A program made the position numbers and the translations under genes. Shown piece after piece: positions 24,232 to 31,670 of a DNA stretch of 43,283 nucleotides. This DNA comes from Candidatus Centipeda massiliensis (lineage in GTDB: Bacteria > Bacillota > Negativicutes > Selenomonadales > Selenomonadaceae), in assembly GCF_900290285.1 (NCBI RefSeq), contig NZ_LT985754.1:84593-127875 (forward strand), in the 5' to 3' direction. Under the pieces are notes generated by a model. The model had not been told where the DNA came from. It saw nothing but the letters and a program-made list of their open reading frames with translations, and ran no database searches. Each line of letters opens with the position of its first letter. Within the stretch, counting starts at the first letter, position 1.

Positions 24232-24321
24232 TCAGCTGAACGGATTCGCCGCCGCAAATGTCGTCGATGCTGCACCGATGACGAGCGCCGCACTGAGTGC
24301 GGATACCAGAGTTTTTTTCAT
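24232..24321 (-). CDS. 29-aa OmpM/SLH-porin signal peptide minigene
   Basis: The product is almost only a Sec signal peptide: MKKTLVSALSAALVIG..FAA then ANPFS and a stop. This matches the start of the SLH-domain porins (OmpM/Mep45 type) of Selenomonas and relatives, in which ANPFS continues into the DVPADHW SLH domain. Here a TGA follows immediately and a terminator 20 bases later, and no SLH remnant is seen beyond. It has AAAGGAGG before the ATG and a perfect promoter about 110 bases upstream. An upstream in-frame ATG near 24390 also has GGGAGGG. It may be a truncated porin gene or a functional leader RNA or peptide. Confidence 0.7.
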   Translation of the reverse strand: MKKTLVSALSAALVIGAASTTFAAANPFS

Positions 24322-24432
24322 GGAAAATCCTCCTTTTAAACCTGCGGAAGGACGAACCGCCTGTGTTTCCAATGCGTGCATTGTGTCTGCGGTGAGCATC
24401 TTCCCTCCCAATAGAATCTGAGATTCGTTCTT

Positions 24433-24461
24433 ATTATATATAAGTGCAAAATTCTTGTCAA
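24433..24461 (-). promoter_or_regulatory. consensus promoter of the minigene
   Basis: On the minus strand, TTGACA (24456-24461), 17 bases, TATAAT (24433-24438), both perfect. It drives a leader of about 105 bases before the MKK start. Confidence 0.85.
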
Positions 24462-24537
24462 ATAAAAATTCAGAAAAGTGAAGGAATATCTGAAAAAATA
24501 TATCGTTCAATTCTTACCCAATGATTCATCCGTATGA

Positions 24538-24543
24538 TATAAT
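24538..24543 (+). promoter_or_regulatory. -10 box of the ammonia-lyase gene
   Basis: A perfect TATAAT lies 42 bases before the ATG. The -35 region is poor. Confidence 0.45.
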
Positions 24544-24585
24544 GAAAGAACATGTAGGGATACGATTGATTGGGAGGAATACATT

Positions 24586-25785
24586 ATGAATGAATCCATC
24601 AAGGCGGTACATCTGACACATCCAGACGGTACGCATTCGGATGTTTCTGCGTTTGGCGCAGATGTGACGGCGCGTGTGATCGCGTTTCATGAAGGGCTGC
24701 CGGAGTATGCCCCGACACCGCTCGCCGACCTCAAACGCCTCGCGGCGGGGCTTGGACTCGGGCGGCTTGCTGTCAAGGACGAGAGCAAGCGGTTCGGTCT
24801 CAATGCCTTCAAGGCGCTTGGTGCCAGCTACTCAGTCGCGCGCTATCTGGCACAGTTCCTCGGCATTTCCGCGGATGAGATGACCTACGAGACGCTCCAA
24901 AAGCCGGAGTACCGCGAGCGCCTCCGGAATATCACGCTCGTCACGGCGACGGACGGCAACCACGGGCGCGGCATCGCGTGGGCGGCGAAGATCTTTGGCT
25001 TGTTTGCCCATGTCTTCATGCCGAAGGGCAGTTCGACCGAGCGCCTCGCGAACATTCGCGGACTCGGCGCGGAGGCATCGTTTACCACATACAACTACGA
25101 TGATACCGTGCGGCACGCAGCGAATCTCGCAAAGGAGCGGGGCTGGGTGCTCGTGCAGGACACGGCGTTCGACGGCTATACAGAGATCCCCCTCTGGATC
25201 ATGCAGGGCTATACGACACTTGCACACGAGGCGATGAAGCAATACGATGAGATGCCGACGCATATCTTTTTGCAGGCGGGTGTCGGCTCGCTGCCGGGCG
25301 CGGTCACGGGCTACTTTGCCGCGCACTGCGGAGAGAACCGTCCGATCATCACCATCGTCGAACCGAACCGCGCGGACTGCATCTACCGCACGGCTGCCGC
25401 CAGCGACGGCGAGCGGCACATCGTGACAGGCGAGATCAGCTCCATCATGGCGGGTCTCTCCTGCGGCGAGCCGAACCCAATCGCGTGGGAGATCCTGCAG
25501 GGTTACGCCGATCACTTCGTCTCCGTGCCCGAATGGGTCGCGGCAAAGGGCATGCGCATCCTCGGCAACCCGCTGGACGACGATCCGCGCGTCATCTCGG
25601 GCGAGAGCGGTGCCGTCACCACGGGGCTTGTCGCCGAGCTCATGCAGAACCGCAGCCTCGACTACCTGCGCGACCGCATCGGTCTCGACAAGGACTCCCG
25701 CATCCTCTGCATCTCCACCGAGGGTGACACCGACCGTGCGAATTACCGCCGCGTCGTCTGGGACGGACTGTATCCGAGCTATTGA
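24586..25785 (+). CDS. dpaL: diaminopropionate ammonia-lyase
   Basis: The 399-residue protein is a fold-type II PLP enzyme. GLNAFKALG carries the predicted Schiff-base Lys76, ATDGNHGRG (121-129) is the family's phosphate/substrate loop, and AGVGSLPGAV is the glycine-rich PLP site. DpaL (YgeX) converts 2,3-diaminopropionate to pyruvate and two ammonia. The length matches the family (about 400). GGGAGG precedes the ATG at 24586. It is a single gene ending at a strong terminator; no purine or urate catabolic neighbours are present. Confidence 0.92.
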   Translation: MNESIKAVHLTHPDGTHSDVSAFGADVTARVIAFHEGLPEYAPTPLADLKRLAAGLGLGRLAVKDESKRFGLNAFKALGASYSVARYLAQFLGISADEMTYETLQKPEYRERLRNITLVTATDGNHGRGIAWAAKIFGLFAHVFMPKGSSTERLANIRGLGAEASFTTYNYDDTVRHAANLAKERGWVLVQDTAFDGYTEIPLWIMQGYTTLAHEAMKQYDEMPTHIFLQAGVGSLPGAVTGYFAAHCGENRPIITIVEPNRADCIYRTAAASDGERHIVTGEISSIMAGLSCGEPNPIAWEILQGYADHFVSVPEWVAAKGMRILGNPLDDDPRVISGESGAVTTGLVAELMQNRSLDYLRDRIGLDKDSRILCISTEGDTDRANYRRVVWDGLYPSY

Positions 25786-25801
25786 CCATAAATTGACACA
25801 A

Positions 25802-25834
25802 AATGCCCCTGCGCCGAAACGGTGCAGGGGCATT
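25802..25834 (+). terminator. dpaL stem-loop terminator
   Basis: AATGCCCCTGC (25802-25812) pairs with GCAGGGGCATT (25824-25834). The T run is weak. Confidence 0.7.
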
Positions 25835-25888
25835 GTCATAGGAGAAAGTGTTCTTGTCGCATCATATCAATTTACTCCTCCACAACTT

Positions 25889-26257
25889 CTATACTTTTAA
25901 ATGTATACCTTTATCTCTTAAATTTTCTATGCAATCAGCCAGATATTCCATATTATGCTCTTTGTAAATTGGACTGCCTATAATTTCCTCTTTAAGATTA
26001 TCGTACTTTTCTGCTGTCCTTCCTCTATAATTTTTATCTTTCCATTCCGCAGAAACATTATATCCTCTTTTTTCCATCTCCTCCATAACCAATACATGGT
26101 AAATAAAAAGATGATACGGGGAATATGTAAACACATAGTCCACAGTTTTATGTTTCTTTTTCCATCCATTGCCCCTCAGAGCACAACATTCCCTATGTTG
26201 TCCAAGAAGTTGATTTTTGGGCAATAAGTGGATAAGTTTTTCATGCCATAGTCTCAT
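25889..26257 (-). CDS. TIGR02328 / pyrimidine-dimer DNA glycosylase-like protein
   Basis: The 122-residue protein starts MRLWHEKLIHLLPKNQLLGQHRECCALRG, the signature of the TIGR02328/Pyr_excise-like family related to T4 endonuclease V, and contains YSPYHLFIYHVLVMEEM. A DNA-repair role is known only for the T4 relative and is inferred here. The gene is clearly more AT-rich than its neighbours, which suggests transfer. GGAG lies upstream of the ATG at 26257. A MITE copy begins 35 bases upstream. Confidence 0.82.
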   Translation of the reverse strand: MRLWHEKLIHLLPKNQLLGQHRECCALRGNGWKKKHKTVDYVFTYSPYHLFIYHVLVMEEMEKRGYNVSAEWKDKNYRGRTAEKYDNLKEEIIGSPIYKEHNMEYLADCIENLRDKGIHLKV

Positions 26258-26291
26258 ATTGTTCTCCTGTTAACAAAGTTGATTTTTCTAA

Positions 26292-26450
26292 GGAATCGCT
26301 GATAAAATGAAGCCCATTTAGATTGGTGTAGATTTTTTGTCCTGTCAAGAAGACAAACCTAACGCTGCAAAGGCTATGTGGAGGATTTGTCGACAAAGAC
26401 AGGGCGAAAAAGATGCGCCAAGATAGTGGGCTGAATTTATCAGTGCCTCC
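26292..26450 (+). repeat. MITE copy F (159 bp)
   Basis: Full copy with perfect flanks CTAA at 26288-26291 and 26451-26454. The right tip reads GCCTCC. Confidence 0.9.
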
Positions 26451-26484
26451 CTAAATATTCATTAGGACGTTTCTTTCGTAAAGT

Positions 26485-26665
26485 GCTCAAACTTCGCACA
26501 TCAAAAATATACGTCGCGCCTTGAAAACTCTGGCTCGAGTCCTCCATTGGATGTTTTTGTTGGTACTTAAATTATACCAAATGGATGTCGCTCATGCTGT
26601 TTTATTTGACCAAAACCTAGATACTTCAAGGCTTACAGTACATTATTTATCTGCGAAGTTTGAGC
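26485..26665. repeat. 181-bp nested palindromic element
   Basis: The ends are perfect 14-bp inverted repeats (GCTCAAACTTCGCA at 26485-26498, its complement at 26652-26665). Inside are a second pair (26518-26525 with 26627-26634) and a third (26560-26565 with 26575-26580, containing TATAAT). It is AT-rich and unlike the MITE. A 35-codon minus-strand frame (26547 to 26440) starts in it and ends in MITE copy F but lacks a ribosome site. The rest of the gap 26258-26749 holds only copy F and this element. Confidence 0.6.
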
Positions 26666-26749
26666 AATGAAAATATAGTAGGGAAAGACCCGTGCAGAAA
26701 AATTTTCCAAACAAAACGACGAGAACATCTCTGCTCTCGCCGGATCGCA

Positions 26750-29700
26750 CTACATTTGAGACAGTCGCTCGTGCACCAAGGGCAGCAGCACCTTGTCAAT
26801 CTCCCCGCGGAACTCATCATCGTCCAAATACTTCTCGCAGAACTCTTGGTTCTGCGTCATGCGCCGCAGCACAATGTTCATGATGTTTTCGTCGTAGACA
26901 ATTTTGAAGAGGTCGAGCGTGTTCTTTGCCCGCAGCACCATCTCCTCATTGGCGGACATATCGTCCACCAGCTGTTCCAGTACTTTATCCATCTCCGTAA
27001 AGTTTGTGCCGAGGCGCTCGTTGAGACTGCGGATAATCTCGGACAGCTTTTCTTTTTCATCCGTAAGCGGCAAGCCGGACTGTGATCCATACGGCAGCAC
27101 GCCCTCCCTCGCCTCAAGACCGATGGAACCTTCATAGACCCTTTGAAGGCGGTAATACTGCAGATTGACATCGCTTTCGATATTGGGAATACGTTCGGCT
27201 CGATCCTTGGGGATTTTCCGCGCCAATGCCTTGGCGAAGGCGTAGAACTTATGGAGCTTCACATCATCAAAGCAAATGATATGTGTGAGAAAGGAATAGG
27301 CGCGGACAAACTTCACCAACGTCCGACAGAAATCGTTCCGTTCCTGCTCGTCGGATAATTGCCGATATCTCTCTACCACCGGATCGAGAAAAGCATTCAG
27401 TTTTGCCAAGTCCATATTGCTCTGCTGCTTTTTCTCCTTGAAAAAGACCTTCGCAAACCCATCAATATCCCGCTCATCATACAGCATGGCACTGTCCAAA
27501 AAACGCTTCATATCATATACTACATTGGGGTCGGTGGTGTCGGAAACCGTGGTGGAGATGTAATACTCTTGGAATGCCTTTTGAATATCCCCCCGTGTGT
27601 TGACAAAATCCAAGATGAAGGTGTCGGTCTTGCCCTTGCACATACGATTGATACGGGATAATGTCTGTACCGCCTTAACACCGGAAAGCTGCTTGTCCAC
27701 ATACATCGTATGGAGCAGCGGCTGATCAAAGCCCGTCTGGTATTTTTCTGCCACCAGCAGGAGTTGGTAGTCACTCCCGGCAAAATTCTCCGGCAGTTGA
27801 TCCTCAGGGAACTTGTTGATTTTTTCCTCTGTGTATTCCACCAGATCCCCGGTGATGTCATCCTTGACCACACCGGAAAATGCCACTAGCACGCCAAGAT
27901 CGTCATACCCCATCTTTCTGATGTATTGCTCAAACTCGAAGTAGTAGCGGAGCGCATGGAGCCTTGATCCGGTGACAATCATTGCCTTTGCGCGACCGCC
28001 GATTTGCCCCATGACATGGCTGCGGAAATGCTCCACAATGATTTCCGTCTTTTGTCTCAGATTGTGGGGATGGAGACTCATGTATTTGCCCAGAGCCTTG
28101 TTCGCCTGCTTCTTGGCATATTCGGGATTTTCTTTTGTCTTCTTTCCCAACTGGAAATATGTTTCATAGGTGGTGTAGTTTTCAAGCACATCGAAGATAA
28201 AGTGCTCCTCGATGGCCTGACGCATACTGTAGATATGCCACGGCACCGGCTTCTTCCCCGGTACGGCGGTGCCGAACATCTCCAGTGTCTTTTGCTTGGG
28301 CGTTGCCGTAAATGCGAAGAAAGAGAGATTTTCCTGTCTGCCATGCGCGGCAATCTGCTTTCGAATTTCGTCAGCTAGTTCCTCATCCCGATCGGGCGTT
28401 TCCTCCTCTGCTCTCGCCTCTGCCGCAGCATACTCGTGAAGCCGCTGTTCGATCGCCTCCCCATCATGGATGGAAATATCTGCCAGCACTTCCTTCATGC
28501 GCTCGCTTGCCTTGCCGCTCTGGGACGAATGTGCCTCATCCACGATGATGGCGAATCGTCTGCCCGTGGTGCAAATCCGCTGCACATCCACGAAGGGGAA
28601 CTTCTGCAGGGTGCAGACAATGATGCGCGCCCCTTTTTCCAAGACACTCGTCAGCTGCTTGGCATTGCGGCTTACGCGCACCACCACACCCTGCTTATGC
28701 TCCATGCTGAAGATGTCCTTTTGGAGCTGCTTATCCAGTACCCGCCGATCCGTAATCACGATAATGCTGTGAAAAATCACCTGTTCATCGGCATCATGAA
28801 CACTTTCCAGATGATGAGCGAGCCAAGCGATGGAATTGGATTTACCGGAGCCGGCGGAGTGTTGAATGAGATAGCTATGTCCACTGCCACGCTGCTTGAC
28901 ATCCGCCACCAGTTTCCGCACCACATCCAGCTGATGATAGCGTGGGAAAATGATCCACTCATGACCGTTTTTCTTGTCCTTTTGCACTTGGACGAATCGC
29001 TGCAGAATATCTAAGAGGCTGTCCTTTTGCAGAACTTCCTTCCATAGATAGGATGTGCGATAGTCCCCCTCTATAGGCGGGTTGCCGGCAGAGCCGTCCG
29101 CATGGCCGCGATTGAACGGTAGGAACTGCGTGTCCAACTTGTCGAGCCGCGTGGTCATCCACACCTCGTCGGGATCCACGGCGAAATGCACGAGGGCGCG
29201 CTTCTTGAAGGACAGCAGCTTCTCACGAGGACTGCGGTCTTTTTGGTATTGCACAATGGCATCCTGATAGGTCTGCCCTTTGATCGGGTTCTTCAGCTCC
29301 ATCGTGACGACAGGAATCCCGTTCACGAACAGCACCGTACCAATCGAATGTTCGCTGTTCATGGCATATTTTACTTGGCGTGTGATGGAGAGCCGGTTTT
29401 TCTCGTAGAGCGCAAGGGCGCTCTGATTCATGCGGCTTCCCGGTTTCCAGTAGGCCAGCCGCACCTCCACGCCGATATCGATGATGCCGTGGCGCAGACA
29501 GTCAATCGTGCCGCGCTTGTCCAGTTCAATGCCAACCCGATGCAGCAGGCTTTGAGCGGCAGCCTCCGCACCGTGTCGCCGGACGATGGCCTGCCATTTG
29601 TCCGGCTGCGTGTCCTGCACGAATGCGATGAGCATCTTCCCGTCCAACGCCAAAGCGCGGTCAAAGTCCTTCGGGTTGCCCTTGATATACCGCTCTGATT

Positions 29701-29770
29701 TCTTGCCCAAATGCGTGAGGCAGTATTCGATTTCACGCTCAAAGACACGCTCCGATGTATCGATCGGCAT
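26750..29770 (-). CDS. hsdR: type I restriction enzyme, endonuclease/translocase subunit
   Basis: The 1006-residue protein has the N-terminal nuclease domain with the PD-(D/E)XK motif MELKNP (about 157-162), the SF2 motor with Walker A HSAGSGKS (304-311) and DEAH (411-414), motif III FTATP, and a C-terminal helical region. It binds HsdM/HsdS, translocates unmodified DNA and cuts it. The length is typical. The start at 29770 has AGGAGG seven bases upstream, a site that overlaps the end of the PIN stub. It is the last gene of the RM operon. Confidence 0.95.
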   Translation of the reverse strand: MPIDTSERVFEREIEYCLTHLGKKSERYIKGNPKDFDRALALDGKMLIAFVQDTQPDKWQAIVRRHGAEAAAQSLLHRVGIELDKRGTIDCLRHGIIDIGVEVRLAYWKPGSRMNQSALALYEKNRLSITRQVKYAMNSEHSIGTVLFVNGIPVVTMELKNPIKGQTYQDAIVQYQKDRSPREKLLSFKKRALVHFAVDPDEVWMTTRLDKLDTQFLPFNRGHADGSAGNPPIEGDYRTSYLWKEVLQKDSLLDILQRFVQVQKDKKNGHEWIIFPRYHQLDVVRKLVADVKQRGSGHSYLIQHSAGSGKSNSIAWLAHHLESVHDADEQVIFHSIIVITDRRVLDKQLQKDIFSMEHKQGVVVRVSRNAKQLTSVLEKGARIIVCTLQKFPFVDVQRICTTGRRFAIIVDEAHSSQSGKASERMKEVLADISIHDGEAIEQRLHEYAAAEARAEEETPDRDEELADEIRKQIAAHGRQENLSFFAFTATPKQKTLEMFGTAVPGKKPVPWHIYSMRQAIEEHFIFDVLENYTTYETYFQLGKKTKENPEYAKKQANKALGKYMSLHPHNLRQKTEIIVEHFRSHVMGQIGGRAKAMIVTGSRLHALRYYFEFEQYIRKMGYDDLGVLVAFSGVVKDDITGDLVEYTEEKINKFPEDQLPENFAGSDYQLLLVAEKYQTGFDQPLLHTMYVDKQLSGVKAVQTLSRINRMCKGKTDTFILDFVNTRGDIQKAFQEYYISTTVSDTTDPNVVYDMKRFLDSAMLYDERDIDGFAKVFFKEKKQQSNMDLAKLNAFLDPVVERYRQLSDEQERNDFCRTLVKFVRAYSFLTHIICFDDVKLHKFYAFAKALARKIPKDRAERIPNIESDVNLQYYRLQRVYEGSIGLEAREGVLPYGSQSGLPLTDEKEKLSEIIRSLNERLGTNFTEMDKVLEQLVDDMSANEEMVLRAKNTLDLFKIVYDENIMNIVLRRMTQNQEFCEKYLDDDEFRGEIDKVLLPLVHERLSQM

Positions 29771-29781
29771 GACGATACCTC

Positions 29782-29853
29782 CTAAACAAGAAACATTTTG
29801 TCGGGAAAGATTATCATGGATACAAGAATGTTGGTATCAAGCATTACTCGCAC
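29782..29853 (-). pseudogene. PIN-domain toxin stub (23 codons)
   Basis: A GTG at 29851-29853, overlapping the antitoxin stop by ten bases, opens a frame reading VRVMLDTNILVSMIIFPDKMF and then TAG. This is the N terminus of a PIN nuclease with its first catalytic Asp (LDTN); the remaining 110 or so residues are missing. The hsdR ribosome site lies where the toxin frame is cut off. Confidence 0.75.
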
Positions 29854-30113
29854 GACGAATTCTCCCGCCTCTCTGCCCGGATTTCCTTCACCATACGGAC
29901 AACATCATCTTCGGTATATAGCCCCACCTCCTCCGCAGCCCCCTGAAAAGCCGCCTGCACTTCCGTCAGTGCCGTCACAGGATCACTCGTGATGATAAGT
30001 TTCTCGCCATCGCGCACGAAAGCAACGCGATCGCCGCTGTTCAGTCTGAGTTGTCTGCGCACAGACAAGGGGAGCGTTATTTGTCCTTTTGCGTTAATCG
30101 TTGCCAACTCCAT
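29844..30113 (-). CDS. AbrB/SpoVT-type antitoxin-like DNA-binding protein
   Basis: The 89-residue protein has an N-terminal swapped-hairpin AbrB domain (ATINAKGQITLPLSVRRQLRLNSGDRVAFV) and a C-terminal acidic helix of the kind that binds PIN toxins. GGAGGG precedes the ATG at 30113. It lies 28 bases after hsdS in the RM operon and is followed by only a stub of its toxin. It may now act as an operon regulator; that is inference. Confidence 0.85.
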   Translation of the reverse strand: MELATINAKGQITLPLSVRRQLRLNSGDRVAFVRDGEKLIITSDPVTALTEVQAAFQGAAEEVGLYTEDDVVRMVKEIRAERRENSSCE

Positions 30114-30141
30114 CTCAATTCCCTCCTCGTATGATACTTTG

Positions 30142-31374
30142 CTAAATCTTTATCTTGCCCGTCACTGCATCGTGAATCAGGATGCGGCGGTAGTCTTTCA
30201 GTTTTTGGATTTGCGCCTCAATATTTGCTTGCAAACGGTTGATCTTGGATTCCTGTTTTGATAGATAATTTACGATTTCTTTCTGTTCTTCTATGGGAGG
30301 AGCAACAAAAGGAATATGCTTGATATACTCTGCCTTAAAATCCCATTGATCGATTCTTATCCCATAGGAATCCCGTCCAAAAAATCCAACATAACATTTA
30401 CTCCGTAGGGCATAATTGAAAAACTCCTTATTCTCAACGACCAAGTCATAAACATAATAAGCAGGGCTGACAATGCCGGCACAGGGAGCAACTCCATAAG
30501 AGCCTTGCCATGCCTTCATTTTATTCATAACAAATTGTCCCTCATCGACCATTTTGTAATTCGACAAGTCATCAGGAACGCGATTATGATTATCCGGTGA
30601 GCCGTCCGTTTCTCTATTTACAACTCCACGCTCCCGTTCCACAGAGAGTAAGGGAAATCCCCCGGGATTTTTCCTGTTATTTGGTTTCAAGAACGCCCTT
30701 AACGGTACAATCTGCCAATGCTCTGGCACGTCGCCAATCCAATCCTCACCGCTCGGTTTCATCGGCGCGGATTTATCCAGTCCCTTGGTGACGCATTCGG
30801 CAATAAGATCGCGTTTGTAGCAGGTGAGCATGGAGCTTTGGGATTGCAAATTGGCTACGGATTCGTCGATTTTCTTCGTGGAATCGTCTAAATACTCTAC
30901 TATGTATGCTTGCTCGTCAATGTTATTTGGAAAGGTGATGACAAAATCTTGAAGCATGGGTAAGCGTACAGAATCAACTGTTGACCGCGCATTGCTACGG
31001 TCAATTTCCTTGTGAAAATTCTCTTGCAAAAAGTAATACAGATATTTTCCCGATACTCGCCGAAAGTTATGCAAATTGTAAACACGTTGATGATAGTCAA
31101 ATTTTCCATTGGCATAATGAAAAATTCGACCCGCCCCAGCACCATCTCCCGCCATCAAAACAGCTTCCCCGTCAAAGCTGTATGAATTGATATGCTCAAT
31201 AATAGGCGAACGAACATAAAAAGGGTACTTGCCAGAATCATCTCGGTCAACCGTATCTTTGTTCCCCGTAGAAATATCGCAGAGAAACTGAAGTCTTATT
31301 GAATCCCAATTAGAAGGAATATCCCCCGCCCAAATACTACCGCTATCCTTATACTCCGCATACCTATCGCGCAT
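30142..31374 (-). CDS. hsdS: type I restriction-modification specificity subunit
   Basis: The 410-residue protein has two target-recognition domains (about 15-165 and 215-370), each followed by a conserved helical spacer (IVEYLDDSTKKIDES and IVNYLSKQESKINRLQ). It determines the methylated and cleaved bipartite site. The first recognition domain is visibly more AT-rich than the second, as expected after domain exchange. The ATG at 31374 overlaps the end of the nucleotidyltransferase gene, giving coupled translation. The longer reading upstream has no ribosome site. Confidence 0.93.
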   Translation of the reverse strand: MRDRYAEYKDSGSIWAGDIPSNWDSIRLQFLCDISTGNKDTVDRDDSGKYPFYVRSPIIEHINSYSFDGEAVLMAGDGAGAGRIFHYANGKFDYHQRVYNLHNFRRVSGKYLYYFLQENFHKEIDRSNARSTVDSVRLPMLQDFVITFPNNIDEQAYIVEYLDDSTKKIDESVANLQSQSSMLTCYKRDLIAECVTKGLDKSAPMKPSGEDWIGDVPEHWQIVPLRAFLKPNNRKNPGGFPLLSVERERGVVNRETDGSPDNHNRVPDDLSNYKMVDEGQFVMNKMKAWQGSYGVAPCAGIVSPAYYVYDLVVENKEFFNYALRSKCYVGFFGRDSYGIRIDQWDFKAEYIKHIPFVAPPIEEQKEIVNYLSKQESKINRLQANIEAQIQKLKDYRRILIHDAVTGKIKI

Positions 31375-31669
31375 AAATCTCAATTCCCGTCTGTTTGATT
31401 TCCTCAGCAATGCGGGACTTCGGTTCGATATGTTTGATGTCGAACACATCCATATCTTTATCGTCCAGAGCCTCCCGCAGCTCCTCCACAAACCCCATGA
31501 ATTTCAGACCGCGCAAATCACTGTCCACGAGCAAATCCACGTCGCTTGTTTTCGTTGCCGTCCCTTTGCCATAAGAGCCAAAGAGAATCGCCTGGCGAAT
31601 CTGATGCCCTGCAAAAATCGGCTGTAATCGCTGCTTTATTTCGTCAAAAGTAAGAATCATCTGCGACAT
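31364..31669 (-). CDS. MNT-type nucleotidyltransferase (MntA-like)
   Basis: The 101-residue protein has the minimal nucleotidyltransferase motif GSYGKGTATKTSDVDLLVDS (about 36-55), with the two metal-binding Asp in DVD. MntA-type enzymes usually AMPylate a HEPN toxin encoded next to them. No HEPN gene is present here; the gene lies between hsdM and hsdS, one base after the hsdM stop. GGAGGG precedes the ATG at 31669. Its role within the RM operon is unknown. Confidence 0.87.
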   Translation of the reverse strand: MSQMILTFDEIKQRLQPIFAGHQIRQAILFGSYGKGTATKTSDVDLLVDSDLRGLKFMGFVEELREALDDKDMDVFDIKHIEPKSRIAEEIKQTGIEIYAR

Positions 31670-31670
31670 A

